This document shows, piece by piece, positions 24,439 to 33,988 of a DNA stretch of 64,000 bases (its first letter is position 1; each line of letters opens with the position of its first letter). The notes beneath the pieces were generated by a model that searched no databases, had not been told where the DNA came from, and saw only the letters and a list, made by a program, of their open reading frames with translations. The DNA comes from Candidatus Fermentibacteraceae bacterium (GTDB taxonomy: Bacteria; Fermentibacterota; Fermentibacteria; Fermentibacterales; JCC-6). The stretch is taken from positions 3,871 to 67,870 of the forward strand of contig JADGDO010000009.1 of assembly GCA_016744855.1 (NCBI GenBank), read 5' to 3'. The position numbers were made by a program, and so were the translations under genes.

Positions 24439-25137
24439 ATGGCAAGTCTAATTGAAAGAGTAAGAGAGAATATCGATTCAGCCAGATCTCAAATCACTGA
24501 AGCTGCAATAAGAGCCGGAAGGCAGCCGGAGGATGTTTCAATCATGGCTGTTACAAAAACGCATCCGGTAGAATACATATCGGCAGCTTTGGAATGTGGG
24601 ATAATACACATAGGGGAAAACAGAATTTCTGAAGGTGGTAGAAAGATCAAACAGCTGGGTGAATCGAGAGCTACGTTTCACGCCATCGGTGTTTTGCACC
24701 GGAAGGAGGTCCGTCAGGCCATTAGAGACTTCCAGTGGCTTGATGCTGTTCACAAAACAGAGATCATAGAAGAAATTGCCCGTAGAAATGCCAGCCCCAA
24801 TATCCTTCTTGAAGTTAATACATCAGGGGAGGCTGCGAAGAAGGGCTTTCCTCCTGATATTGATCTTCTGGAAAATGAAATCGGTAGAGCTCTTGAATTA
24901 GAGTTGCCGGTGAAGGGATTTCTTACAATTGGTCCTCTCTCTTCTGACAGTGTAAAACAGAGAAGTTCTTTTGCACTTCTGCGAAGTATCCGTGATTCGC
25001 TGGAATGTCGATTGGGCGTCTCTCTTCCTGAGCTGTCAATGGGTATGAGCGATGATTTTGCACTCGCTGTGGAGGAGGGCTCAACTATGGTTCGTCTGGG
25101 GAGACGACTATTTGGTGAAAGAATGGGATTAGTTTAA
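24439..25137 (+). CDS. YggS/PLPBP family pyridoxal-phosphate homeostasis protein
   Basis: 232 residues, full length. Lys40 in MAVTKTHP binds PLP; GENRISEG, FHAIGVLHRKEV, LEVNTSGEAAKKGF, LSMGMSDDF and MVRLGRRLFG are the family motifs. The protein has no known catalytic activity and helps control the free PLP level. The usual HFIGxLQ motif reads HAIGVLHR here, a mild variation. It precedes divIVA, a neighbourhood often seen (yggS - ... - divIVA). Confidence 0.92.
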   Translation: MASLIERVRENIDSARSQITEAAIRAGRQPEDVSIMAVTKTHPVEYISAALECGIIHIGENRISEGGRKIKQLGESRATFHAIGVLHRKEVRQAIRDFQWLDAVHKTEIIEEIARRNASPNILLEVNTSGEAAKKGFPPDIDLLENEIGRALELELPVKGFLTIGPLSSDSVKQRSSFALLRSIRDSLECRLGVSLPELSMGMSDDFALAVEEGSTMVRLGRRLFGERMGLV

Positions 25138-25244
25138 CTTTCCCGTCACCCTAGGAGTTTGCATACGGGGAATAATATGCGATATTCAAGGCAACATTCG
25201 ATGTATTACGTTTCCGGTATTTACCAATTGAATTGGAGGGGCCT

Positions 25245-25778
25245 GTGCACGTTACGCCGCTTGATATAAGAAGGCAGAGATTTCGCAAGGGTATGAGAGG
25301 GTATGATCCGGGTGAGGTTGATGCTTTTCTTGAAATGCTTGCTGATGCCTGGGAAGATGTCGCAGAAAAAACCACAATCGAGATAAAGGAACTGGAAGTA
25401 CTCAGAGCAAGAGCCAGCGATTTTGATCGTATGGAGGGTGCTGTACGCGAAGTGCTTGTTACTCAGCAAAGAAGTGCAGCTGTTGCCCGCGAAGAAGCAA
25501 ATCGCGAGGCTGATCTGATCATCAGAGATGCTGAACTTAAGGCCCAGAAAATGCTTGATGAGGCGAGAAAAAGAGTTCAAATTCTTACTGAAGCCATTCG
25601 TGAACTTCAAGACCGAAGAATGGAAATACTGCTTAAAATGAATTCTTTCATTGATACCCAGAAGGGTATGGTAGCTATGGAAGAAACAAGAATAAGGGCT
25701 GAGATAATACCTGCAGAAGAGCGTCTTCCTGGAGAAGAGGATGGCGACATGCCACTTCTTCAGCTGTCTGAGCTCTAG
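25245..25778 (+). CDS. DivIVA-domain coiled-coil protein
   Basis: 177 residues from GTG 25245, chosen because GGAGGGG precedes it by a few bases and the result (M)HVTPLDIRRQRFRKGMRGYD matches the DivIVA N-terminus. That crossed-loop domain (residues ~1-35) binds curved membranes. A long coiled coil follows (~35-150, ARASDFDRMEGAVREVL and NREADLIIRDAELKAQKML). A short acidic tail ends the protein. It lies eleven bases before the PorU-like gene and may be co-transcribed with it. DivIVA is typical of Gram-positives; it also occurs in some Gram-negative lineages. Confidence 0.88.
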   Translation: MHVTPLDIRRQRFRKGMRGYDPGEVDAFLEMLADAWEDVAEKTTIEIKELEVLRARASDFDRMEGAVREVLVTQQRSAAVAREEANREADLIIRDAELKAQKMLDEARKRVQILTEAIRELQDRRMEILLKMNSFIDTQKGMVAMEETRIRAEIIPAEERLPGEEDGDMPLLQLSEL

Positions 25779-25789
25779 CGGAAGTACGT

Positions 25790-28700
25790 ATGTTTTTTCC
25801 TGCCCTCGTTTTGATTGCTGCTCTCCTTGCTCAGTCGGTTTCACTGGATGTTCATGATGATCTTGTGTATCCAGTCGGTGATGTGTCGGTCGATTTTGTT
25901 GATCAGATACATTGTGAAGTAAGTGCATCCGGCTTTTCGAATGATGGTACTGTTCTTCTACCGGTGAAAACCGTAATGATTCCAATTCCTCCCGGTGAGT
26001 CTTTCTCTGTTAATGTTGTTCCGTCAGGGGTTAGGTCCCTTGGAGCAGTTCCAGCGATTGCAGCTGTCGAGCTTGATGAACACGGGATCGAAAGAATAAT
26101 AGCTGCAGACCTTTCGCAGCTCCCGTGTGGCTGGGGAGGGGTTGTCAGCAGTGGCACCTTCAGACGTGCTGGTTATGTTGCCGTTCAGCTCCGTCCGGTT
26201 GCCTTCGATGGTGGAGAGCTGTTAGCTGCATCAACTCTTCGAATAGAGCTTGTTTGTGACCAGTCCAACCGCCCTGAAACTGTGCGGGGGCACGAGGGTG
26301 AAATATTCCAGTCTCTGTTCGGCACGGATGAAGTTTGGCGAACACCACTTTCCCCAAGGCAAGAAAGCCCTTTCTGGGGCAGCCCCTGGGCGAAGATTCA
26401 GGTAGACACAGCAGGTGTATTTGCAGTTACAGGCGATCTGATTCCTGAAGCTGTCGGTATGCCTTCAGCAAGTTTTTCCATGATGACCGGTCGTGGTAGA
26501 ATGATGAGTGAAGACAATCCAGTTGAGGATGCATTCATCCCAAGGGATGTTCCGATCCTTGTTGATGACGGTGGTGATGGCACTTTCGATTCTTCTGACA
26601 GGATAATTTTCTACGGTAGAGGGCTTTCCTGGTGGGGAGAATTCCAGTCTGATCATTTTAACAGCCGTTACGACAGCTTGAATGTTTACTGGTTAACCTG
26701 GGGCGGTTCGGGTGGTCCTTTTATGGAAGTGCTTGACGGCTCTCTTACCGGAGCCCCTTCGGCCGGGTCCAGCTATGTAAACAGATTGCATTTCGAAGAG
26801 AATCAAACCCTCTCCCACGATATCAATGTTCTTGGAGACATGTATGCATGGAATCGAATCCCCGCTTCCAGCACTACCACTGCCTACTACAGTTTAGCAT
26901 CTCCCGGAACCACAGGCGATGGAACCATAAGAATAAATTTGAGTATTCAACCACCTTACCCCCCTAGCTCATTCAATCTTCTTTTTACAGCATCACTAAA
27001 CGGCTCTATTATGGCTGATACGGTCAAAAAAACCTCTGGCCCCATGCTATGGGAATTCCCTGTAACTGGCCTTGAAAACATCAACTCATTTGCGCTCAAG
27101 ATTGAGAATACGTTACCCTTAAGAGGATGTGTTACTGTTTACACCGACTGGTTTGAAGTTTTCCCAGAGACCGGTTTCAGAAGCTGGGCCACTCAGTGTC
27201 AGGTGCCTCTTGATCATTCCTATCTGGCAGGAGAGAGAAGAGCTGTTTCCTGGGCACAGAACTTAAGCAGTGAGTCTTTTGTCTGCATGGCACTCAGTGA
27301 CACGGCAGTTGTTGCTATTGCTCTGCCGGGTGGAAAAGATTTTGAGATTGCTATGCCTGATGGCTGGCGTGAACCTGTTATGTGGGTTGTTCCCGGTGGG
27401 GCTTTCAAGGAGCCCGTAAGTGTAACTTCGAGCAGCCCCGGAAGGATTATTGAAACCCTCTCTTCGGGGAACACCGTTTATGTTTATCCCGATGAATACG
27501 CTGCTGATATGCCTCTTTTCTCTCGCGGGCGTTCTGACATTCAATTTGTAAGTTTGAGTGAACTGTATGATGAATTCAATGGCGGAGTACGCGACACCGG
27601 TGCAGTTAGAGCTTTCTTCAGTTACACCTTAAACAATTGGAATGCTGCTCCTTCGCAGTTGGTGCTTGTCGGTACGGGTAACTACGATCCCAGAGGTTTC
27701 ACCACTGAACGACCTTCCCCAATGGATATCATTGTGTATGATTTTTACTATGCTCTGCCTATTTGCAGTGATTTTATCTATTCTATAACAGAGAATGGAA
27801 CATATCCACAGGCAGCGGTCAGCAGAATCGCAGTTGACGACAGAGCAGAATTACAGCTCGTAGCCCAGCGATCCATGGAATACAGTGACCCCTCAGAGGA
27901 AAGCGGAACATGGCAGTCTGTTATTCTCGGTGCTGCAGATGATGAAAGATCACCCAAATACCCGGAGCACGATCAAGAAGAGCACACAGAGGACACAGAG
28001 CATATTATGGCAAGCGTCATTCCCGACAGGTTTACACCCATGAGACACTATCTGATAAACTATAACTGGAACAGTAACTGGAAGAAGCCTGCAGCAAGAG
28101 TTGCGTATATAGAAGCTTGGAGCAAAGGAGCTCTTGTTTCATTCTACCTAGGGCATGGAGGTTTTGACCAGATAGCTGATGAAGGCCTTCTTTTTGTTGA
28201 GGATGTTGATCTTCTAGCCTGCGGCTCAAGGCTTCCATACTCATTCTTCGGTTCCTGTGATGTTGGAGTATTCCAGAGTCCTTCACACTCATGTTTAGGT
28301 CAGAAGGTAACTGTTACCTCCGGAGGTGGGGCTATAGTGTCGAGTGCGGCGAGTTGCTCAAGCACTGCAGGTGGTAACTCTTCTTATCTCACTAGAATTC
28401 TCAACTATCTTCTTTCAGAGAGGAAGTTTTCAATAGGAGAGTGTCAGTGGCTCGGTCTTCTTGAAGGGACTTTCAACGCCAATGACAAAAAGTACATCAT
28501 ATTCGGAGACGGTTCTCTTTACCTTGCACTGCCTGATTCGGGGTTTTCGATTACTGCGCCTGAAATGTATACCTCAGAACTCTGTGAAGTCGGTGGAACC
28601 CTTAACAGAGACGGTCTTGTAATGCTTACAGCCTGGGAGTCCGCTGTTCCGGATTCATATTACACTCACAACAGCAACATACTAATCGAGTATCTCTCGA

Positions 28701-29503
28701 CACCCGGAGTCTTCTATAGGGGCCTTTCGGAGGCATCTCCCGATTTTGATGCAGAGATGTTTGTACCCTCTTTTGCTACAACTGGAGAGCGTGGACGGGT
28801 TAGGTATTTCTCTCCAGGAACCGGAGGAGGCAGCCTTGCATGTTCATATCCGAGCCTGATTGAACCAGGCATCACTTCCGGAGATGATGCCGGTCCTGAT
28901 ATGGAGCTCTGGCTCACCGGTTTCCGTGGTATTGAACACCCTTCAGTTTCAGGTAATGTTGTTTTTGAAGCGGCACTTGAAGACAGTTCGGGCATAAATC
29001 TGCTTCCTTATCCCGGAGCTCAACTTGCTTTGTATATAGATGATACGCCTGTTGATGTTGCCGATTACTTTACCTATGAACTCGGTTCTGCGACGTCAGG
29101 CCGGATAGATTATCCTCTGCCGGAACTTCAGCCCGGTGATCACACTCTTAGATTGCGTGCTTCAGACAATGTAACCAACATCAGCTGGGAAGAAATGACA
29201 TTCCATCTGACCGGTGATGCTTCACCTGATATAGATCAATTCTTTGTCTATCCAACACCCGCTTCAACAGTACTTTCCTTCAACTGGAATCAGAGTATGG
29301 ACGGACCTGTCAGCCTCAATATCTACTCTGTATCCGGCCACCGGGTAGCTTCGTTCGGGAACCTCACGGGAAGAACCGGGTACAATCAACATAACTGGAA
29401 TCTGCTGGATGAAGATGGCGACATGGTTGCATCAGGTACTTACATCTATGTAGTATCTTCGGGCGATTCAGAGGAGACCGGTCTGGCAACTATATTACGA
29501 TGA
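25790..29503 (+). CDS. porU: PorU-like gingipain-family (C25) protease of a type IX-like secretion system
   Basis: 1237 residues, signal peptide at the start (FPALVLIAALLAQSVS). The N-terminal ~500 residues are beta-rich. The C25 catalytic core lies around 640-900: QLVLVGTGNYDP, His789 in LGHGGFD and Cys823 in FGSCDVGVFQ, 34 residues apart as in gingipains. The ~85-residue C-terminus (YPTPASTVLSFNW...LNIYSVSGHRVASF...GTYIYVVSS) is FlgD-like. PorU is the sortase that removes the C-terminal signal of T9SS cargo and attaches it to the surface; the length and domain order fit it better than a secreted gingipain. First of a run of coupled outer-membrane genes. Whether it acts as a sortase or a free protease is unproven. 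Confidence 0.8.
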   Translation: MFFPALVLIAALLAQSVSLDVHDDLVYPVGDVSVDFVDQIHCEVSASGFSNDGTVLLPVKTVMIPIPPGESFSVNVVPSGVRSLGAVPAIAAVELDEHGIERIIAADLSQLPCGWGGVVSSGTFRRAGYVAVQLRPVAFDGGELLAASTLRIELVCDQSNRPETVRGHEGEIFQSLFGTDEVWRTPLSPRQESPFWGSPWAKIQVDTAGVFAVTGDLIPEAVGMPSASFSMMTGRGRMMSEDNPVEDAFIPRDVPILVDDGGDGTFDSSDRIIFYGRGLSWWGEFQSDHFNSRYDSLNVYWLTWGGSGGPFMEVLDGSLTGAPSAGSSYVNRLHFEENQTLSHDINVLGDMYAWNRIPASSTTTAYYSLASPGTTGDGTIRINLSIQPPYPPSSFNLLFTASLNGSIMADTVKKTSGPMLWEFPVTGLENINSFALKIENTLPLRGCVTVYTDWFEVFPETGFRSWATQCQVPLDHSYLAGERRAVSWAQNLSSESFVCMALSDTAVVAIALPGGKDFEIAMPDGWREPVMWVVPGGAFKEPVSVTSSSPGRIIETLSSGNTVYVYPDEYAADMPLFSRGRSDIQFVSLSELYDEFNGGVRDTGAVRAFFSYTLNNWNAAPSQLVLVGTGNYDPRGFTTERPSPMDIIVYDFYYALPICSDFIYSITENGTYPQAAVSRIAVDDRAELQLVAQRSMEYSDPSEESGTWQSVILGAADDERSPKYPEHDQEEHTEDTEHIMASVIPDRFTPMRHYLINYNWNSNWKKPAARVAYIEAWSKGALVSFYLGHGGFDQIADEGLLFVEDVDLLACGSRLPYSFFGSCDVGVFQSPSHSCLGQKVTVTSGGGAIVSSAASCSSTAGGNSSYLTRILNYLLSERKFSIGECQWLGLLEGTFNANDKKYIIFGDGSLYLALPDSGFSITAPEMYTSELCEVGGTLNRDGLVMLTAWESAVPDSYYTHNSNILIEYLSTPGVFYRGLSEASPDFDAEMFVPSFATTGERGRVRYFSPGTGGGSLACSYPSLIEPGITSGDDAGPDMELWLTGFRGIEHPSVSGNVVFEAALEDSSGINLLPYPGAQLALYIDDTPVDVADYFTYELGSATSGRIDYPLPELQPGDHTLRLRASDNVTNISWEEMTFHLTGDASPDIDQFFVYPTPASTVLSFNWNQSMDGPVSLNIYSVSGHRVASFGNLTGRTGYNQHNWNLLDEDGDMVASGTYIYVVSSGDSEETGLATILR

Positions 29504-29545
29504 TTTTTGACTGTTTGATAAATAATGCTTAACCTGGAGGATTTC

Positions 29546-30550
29546 ATGAAATCGAAGATTGCTTTTTTCGTTACAATTTTGCTTTCTGCAACACTTTTTG
29601 CACAGGGTGCATTTGCGGTAACAACGAGTGTTATATGGATGGATATTACTCCGGGGGCACGGGCCAACGGAATGGGAGAATCTTTCACTGCTGTTGCTGA
29701 TGATGCTACAGCCTCCTACTGGAACCCAGCCGGCCTTGCTTTTATGGAAGAGGGAGAGAGAGAAATTACTCTTCAGCACTCACAGTGGCTCCCTCAGCTT
29801 GCAGACGATCTCTACTATGAATTCCTTGGTTATGCTCAGCATCTTGAGGGATGGGGTGGTGTTGGCGGTAACATCACATTCATGTCTATGGGCGAACAGC
29901 AGGAGATTGAAGAGGGAAGTTCTGAAGCTATAGGCACATTCTACTCTTATGGAGTTTCTACGGATGCTGCATTTGGTACAGAAGTTGCTCCCGGGCTTGC
30001 AGTAGGGCTTGGTCTGAAATTTATTTATGATCATCTCTACTATGCAGATAACGGTAAGGGATCATCTTTCGCTGCCGATCTCGGTGTACTTTACCATGTT
30101 CCAGAACAGTCCTTCGGGGATGTATCTTTGGGTGTAGCTGTGAGCAATATTGGACCCAATATGAGCTACGGTGGTAACAGCGAAAACAATAGCCTTCCCA
30201 GAAAATTTAAGCTTGGTCTTGCTTACGTACCATTTGAAGATGAACTGACATCACTGCTTATTGCTGCAGACTACACAAAGCTTCTTGTTGAAATTGATGA
30301 CGGAATTGCTGAGGAGCTCAAGGGTAACAAATGGGGAACTGGAGCTGAGTTCTGGTACTACAGTCTTCTTGCACTCCGCGCAGGATACATTCATGACACA
30401 GAGGGCGAGACAACTATTTCGGGTGTTTCCTTCGGAGCTGGTCTCCAGTGGAACGACTTCCAACTTGATATGGCTTTCATTCCGGTTGAGGAGTCCCTTC
30501 AGGGTTCCGGCAAATACAATCAGAAGTACAGCCTTACTCTCCAGTTCTAA
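29546..30550 (+). CDS. porV: PorV/PorQ-family outer-membrane beta-barrel protein
   Basis: 334 residues from ATG 29546 (GGAGG upstream). A signal peptide (FFVTILLSATLFAQGAFA) is followed by ITPGARANGMGESFTAVADDATASYWNPAGLAF, the typical opening of the PorV/UPF0164 family, and amphipathic strands up to a terminal Phe (YSLTLQF), the C-terminal outer-membrane signature. PorV forms the barrel/shuttle that brings cargo from the translocon to PorU in T9SS. It lies directly after the PorU-like gene, as expected for partners. Confidence 0.85.
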   Translation: MKSKIAFFVTILLSATLFAQGAFAVTTSVIWMDITPGARANGMGESFTAVADDATASYWNPAGLAFMEEGEREITLQHSQWLPQLADDLYYEFLGYAQHLEGWGGVGGNITFMSMGEQQEIEEGSSEAIGTFYSYGVSTDAAFGTEVAPGLAVGLGLKFIYDHLYYADNGKGSSFAADLGVLYHVPEQSFGDVSLGVAVSNIGPNMSYGGNSENNSLPRKFKLGLAYVPFEDELTSLLIAADYTKLLVEIDDGIAEELKGNKWGTGAEFWYYSLLALRAGYIHDTEGETTISGVSFGAGLQWNDFQLDMAFIPVEESLQGSGKYNQKYSLTLQF

Positions 30551-30555
30551 TTCCT

Positions 30556-33345
30556 ATGAATAGATATATCAACTTTATTTTGCTGATTTGTGGAGTTGCC
30601 TTGGCAGCTCCACCCTTTCCTGGAAGCGCAGTCTTGGATGTTCCAGAAGGCGTTTCCGATGGTTTTCCTGTGGTATCCTACCAGGGAATGCCCCTTTCTC
30701 TCGATGCAGACACCACGATAAGAGTTTGTGTTCTTAAAGTGGAATTTCTTCCCGATTACACAGACTCAACTACCGGTGACGGTTCTTTTGAGAGTACAGC
30801 AGATGAAGTAGCAAACCTGATGTCACAAGTTGAAAGCTACTATACTGATGTCAGTAACGGTAGCATGGAACTTGTTCTCTCACAGTTCCCTGCTGGTAAT
30901 TCTGTTTTCAGAGTTGAACATCAGATGGGATATTATGGAGTCGATTCCAAAAATGGTCTGGGGCAGTGCCAGCTTTTTCGCGATGCTGTACAGGCAGCTG
31001 ATGATGATGTAAACTTTGCAGAGTTCGATGCAGTGATTGTTCTTCATGCCGGCTCAGGTAATGAAGCCGACATTCTCGGCAACAGCCCTAACGACATTCA
31101 TTCAATGTTCCTCGATTCCCCTTTCCTCGAGAACTATCTCGGTGTTGGATATGTAAACACTGATGATGGTGTTAAGGTCAGAGAGGGTTGCATTGATCCA
31201 GAGCGTGAAGCTCAGGATAATTACGGCCTCGGTGTACTCGGTACCATTGTTCACGAGTTCGGGCACCAGCTCGGTCTCCCGGATCTGTATAACACATATA
31301 CCGGTACTGTCGGTGTCGGAGGCTGGGATGTTATGGGCTACGGTCAGTGGCTCATGAACGGTTACTGGCCCTCTGCTCCCGGTGCTTGGTCCAGAGCAGC
31401 TATGGGATGGCTGAGACCAGAGGAAATTACACCCGGTGATTTCACAGCTGAACAGATGGGTACTGTGTACAAAATACCTCTGAACTCTTCTGAATATCTA
31501 CTTATAGAAAACAGACAGCGTGATCCTGACGGTAATGGGCAGTGCGGACCTCACGAGAGAGATTTCGGTCTTCCCGGTTCCGGGCTAATCATCTGGCACA
31601 TCGATGAAACTCGTCTGGGTGCTTACAGAACGGCTAACATTGTTAATGTCGATCCTCTTCACAAAGGAGTCGATGTTGAGGAAGCAGACGGTATACAGGA
31701 TCTCGACTATGGAATGGCAAACTGGTTCAGTATAGAAGGTAGCCAGTATGATCCATGGAAGCGCGATGGATATGCCTGGGAGTTTTCTCCTACGAGCACA
31801 CCTTCCACAGATGCTTCCTGGGGTGGTTTTACCGGTGTTACTGTTGAGGTTTCTGATAATTCGGCAAATTCCATGGATTTTGTATACAGCTTATCCGGCC
31901 TCGTTCCCGGATGGCCCGTTCAACTCGGTGGTGCAAGATTTGGTGCTGTCGCTTGGAACTCCGCTCAAAACGAATACATCGCAGCAGTTGTCGGCAACAA
32001 GCAGGCTATTGCACTTTCAGCCGATGGAAGCAGCACTATTCCGATTGGAATAGATGTTGTAGCTCCTCTGGTGGTCTTTGCAATTGAGGAAACAGAGTAC
32101 TTGGTTGTACCAGAGGGTGACGGAGAAATCCATATGCGACTTCCGGACTGGTCAGAGGCTCCCGGCTGGCCGGTGACACTCCCTTCTCCAGCAATTCAGG
32201 TAATCGCCTCTCAGTCGATGAATTGTGTTTTCGCTGTTCTGGAAAATAAAAAGGTGTACAGAATTCAACCGGATGGAAATATTGCCAGCGGTTGGCCTGA
32301 GTCAACTGCTACCGAAATAATTGGAGCATGTTTGTTCCCACACGAAGCTTATCCAGGACTTATTCTTGTTACAGCAGACGGTTCTCTTATAAGAATAGGA
32401 CCAGAAGGTTCCTCTATAAGCGGTTGGCCCGTTCATCCCGGCAACGAGAATGCCACATTACCAGTCGCTGCTGATTTTGACAGAGACGGAACAGTTGAAA
32501 CCGCTGTCGTTTGTGGGGGAAAACTCTGGGTCTACAATGAGGACAGTGCAGGTGAAATAGGTTTCCCCGTATCACTACAGGGAGAGGTTTTGTCAGACCC
32601 ATTCATGGCCGATCTTGATGGCAATGGAAACATTGAGCTTCTTGTTGAAACAACTTTTGGTATTGAAGCATTTACATCTTCAGGAACAATAGTTACTAAC
32701 TGGCCATTTGTCACAGAAACAGATTCTCTGACATACGAGTATTCAAAATTTACCTCGGGTATCGGTGGTCGGGGATTTGCCTGTTCATCACTCAGAGACG
32801 GTAAATTGTTTGTCTGGGATGAATCTGGAACTATCTCCTCTGGAGGCGGCCCCTTTTCATTCGGTGACAATCCTCGAGGATACCCTATTCTTCGGGAGTT
32901 TGCAGGAGATGATCAGACAAGAATAATGTCAGTTGCTAACGATGGATTAATCAGCGCTTATTCCACTTCTTTCGAACCTTCAGGATGGCATACAGGTATG
33001 GACCGCGGGGGAGAACGATGCTGGCCTACAGAGCAGCTTCCTTCAGTTGCCTCTTCAGGGGATCTTTTGAATGAGGAGCAATTCTTTGTCTGGCCAAATC
33101 CTGTTACCTCTGGAACCGGGCAGATCAGATTTGTACCGGGGCATGATTCGCAATACAACATTCGTGTGTTCAACATTGCAGGAGAGCTTGTAGCTGATTT
33201 CAGCGGTGACGCTCCCGCGAGAGTTCCGTGGGAGGTAAGCTGGAACACCGGTAACCTCGCTCCCGGTGTTTATTATGTATGTCTTGAACTCAGCTCCTCG
33301 GGAGAGACTGCAGAGGCTCTTTTCCAGGCTGCGGTGGTGAATTAA
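30556..33345 (+). CDS. Large secreted M6-family metalloprotease with sorting-type C-terminal domain
   Basis: 929 residues, six bases after the PorV gene. Signal peptide (YINFILLICGVALAAPP). Zinc motif His233-Glu234-x2-His237 in VHEFGHQLGLPDLYN, then LIIWHIDE as in immune inhibitor A. Residues ~500-830 form a repeat region with FG-GAP/propeller-like units (DFDRDGTVETAVVCGG, DLDGNGNIELLVE). The C-terminal domain (WPNPVTSGTGQIRF...YNIRVFNIAGELVADF...GVYYVCLE) is of the sorting type. A probable cargo of the export system, encoded inside the same operon. Confidence 0.88.
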   Translation: MNRYINFILLICGVALAAPPFPGSAVLDVPEGVSDGFPVVSYQGMPLSLDADTTIRVCVLKVEFLPDYTDSTTGDGSFESTADEVANLMSQVESYYTDVSNGSMELVLSQFPAGNSVFRVEHQMGYYGVDSKNGLGQCQLFRDAVQAADDDVNFAEFDAVIVLHAGSGNEADILGNSPNDIHSMFLDSPFLENYLGVGYVNTDDGVKVREGCIDPEREAQDNYGLGVLGTIVHEFGHQLGLPDLYNTYTGTVGVGGWDVMGYGQWLMNGYWPSAPGAWSRAAMGWLRPEEITPGDFTAEQMGTVYKIPLNSSEYLLIENRQRDPDGNGQCGPHERDFGLPGSGLIIWHIDETRLGAYRTANIVNVDPLHKGVDVEEADGIQDLDYGMANWFSIEGSQYDPWKRDGYAWEFSPTSTPSTDASWGGFTGVTVEVSDNSANSMDFVYSLSGLVPGWPVQLGGARFGAVAWNSAQNEYIAAVVGNKQAIALSADGSSTIPIGIDVVAPLVVFAIEETEYLVVPEGDGEIHMRLPDWSEAPGWPVTLPSPAIQVIASQSMNCVFAVLENKKVYRIQPDGNIASGWPESTATEIIGACLFPHEAYPGLILVTADGSLIRIGPEGSSISGWPVHPGNENATLPVAADFDRDGTVETAVVCGGKLWVYNEDSAGEIGFPVSLQGEVLSDPFMADLDGNGNIELLVETTFGIEAFTSSGTIVTNWPFVTETDSLTYEYSKFTSGIGGRGFACSSLRDGKLFVWDESGTISSGGGPFSFGDNPRGYPILREFAGDDQTRIMSVANDGLISAYSTSFEPSGWHTGMDRGGERCWPTEQLPSVASSGDLLNEEQFFVWPNPVTSGTGQIRFVPGHDSQYNIRVFNIAGELVADFSGDAPARVPWEVSWNTGNLAPGVYYVCLELSSSGETAEALFQAAVVN

Positions 33346-33346
33346 T

Positions 33347-33988
33347 ATGAAAAAGACTTTTATGATTCTCTTCTTGCTCTCAACTGTTCTCTTGGGAGCA
33401 GACAAGGGAACTGTTCTGCGTTCCATTGTTTTCCCCGGATGGGGGCAACAGCATGCAGGGCACTCTACCCGTGGAGCAATTTTCATGGGTTTGGAAGCAT
33501 CCATCTGGACCGGTGTAGGTATCTCTTACCTTCAGGCTGTTTTCAACCGTGATGATTACAGAAACCTGGCCATGGAACGGGCAGGTATTGATGTTTCTTT
33601 CCGCAACAGAGACTTTCAGGATGATGTAGGTAATTTTTCAAGTAGTGGTGAATACAATGATTACATCAGAAGTCTTGCAAGATATTACTATCCTGATGAT
33701 CCAGAGGAACAGCAGAACTACTTTGCCACCCACAGCCGATATGGTTCAGATGGCTGGAGCTGGACAAACACAGGAGCCCGTAGCGACTACGATGACGCTC
33801 TTCGGGTCAGCCGCGAGTGGTTCAGGCGAACAGTCTATGTTGCTGCATTTGCCTTAGTTAACCGTGCCGTGAGTGCAATTGACGCCTCGTTGCTAGACCC
33901 GGCGGAGCCCGGTGTTTACACGGAAATAGGTTTTCCTGAAAGCGCTGATTTTTCATCAGTAAGATTTACAGTGGGGGCGAGATTCTAA
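33347..33988 (+). CDS. DUF5683-like outer-membrane-associated protein
   Basis: 213 residues, one base after the preceding gene. Signal peptide (KTFMILFLLSTVLLG) then LRSIVFPGWGQQHAGHSTRGAIF, the conserved opening of the DUF5683 family that is common in Bacteroidetes. Two hydrophobic stretches (~40-60 and ~165-180). The middle is rich in Arg/Tyr/Asp (SLARYYYPDDPEEQQNYF). Function unknown. The stop overlaps the next ATG by one base, so translation is coupled. Confidence 0.65.
   Translation: MKKTFMILFLLSTVLLGADKGTVLRSIVFPGWGQQHAGHSTRGAIFMGLEASIWTGVGISYLQAVFNRDDYRNLAMERAGIDVSFRNRDFQDDVGNFSSSGEYNDYIRSLARYYYPDDPEEQQNYFATHSRYGSDGWSWTNTGARSDYDDALRVSREWFRRTVYVAAFALVNRAVSAIDASLLDPAEPGVYTEIGFPESADFSSVRFTVGARF

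Noticed and set aside
25221-25985. 254-codon minus-strand open frame over divIVA
   Set aside because: Rich in His/Ser/Phe without domain features, and it covers two well-supported plus-strand genes.
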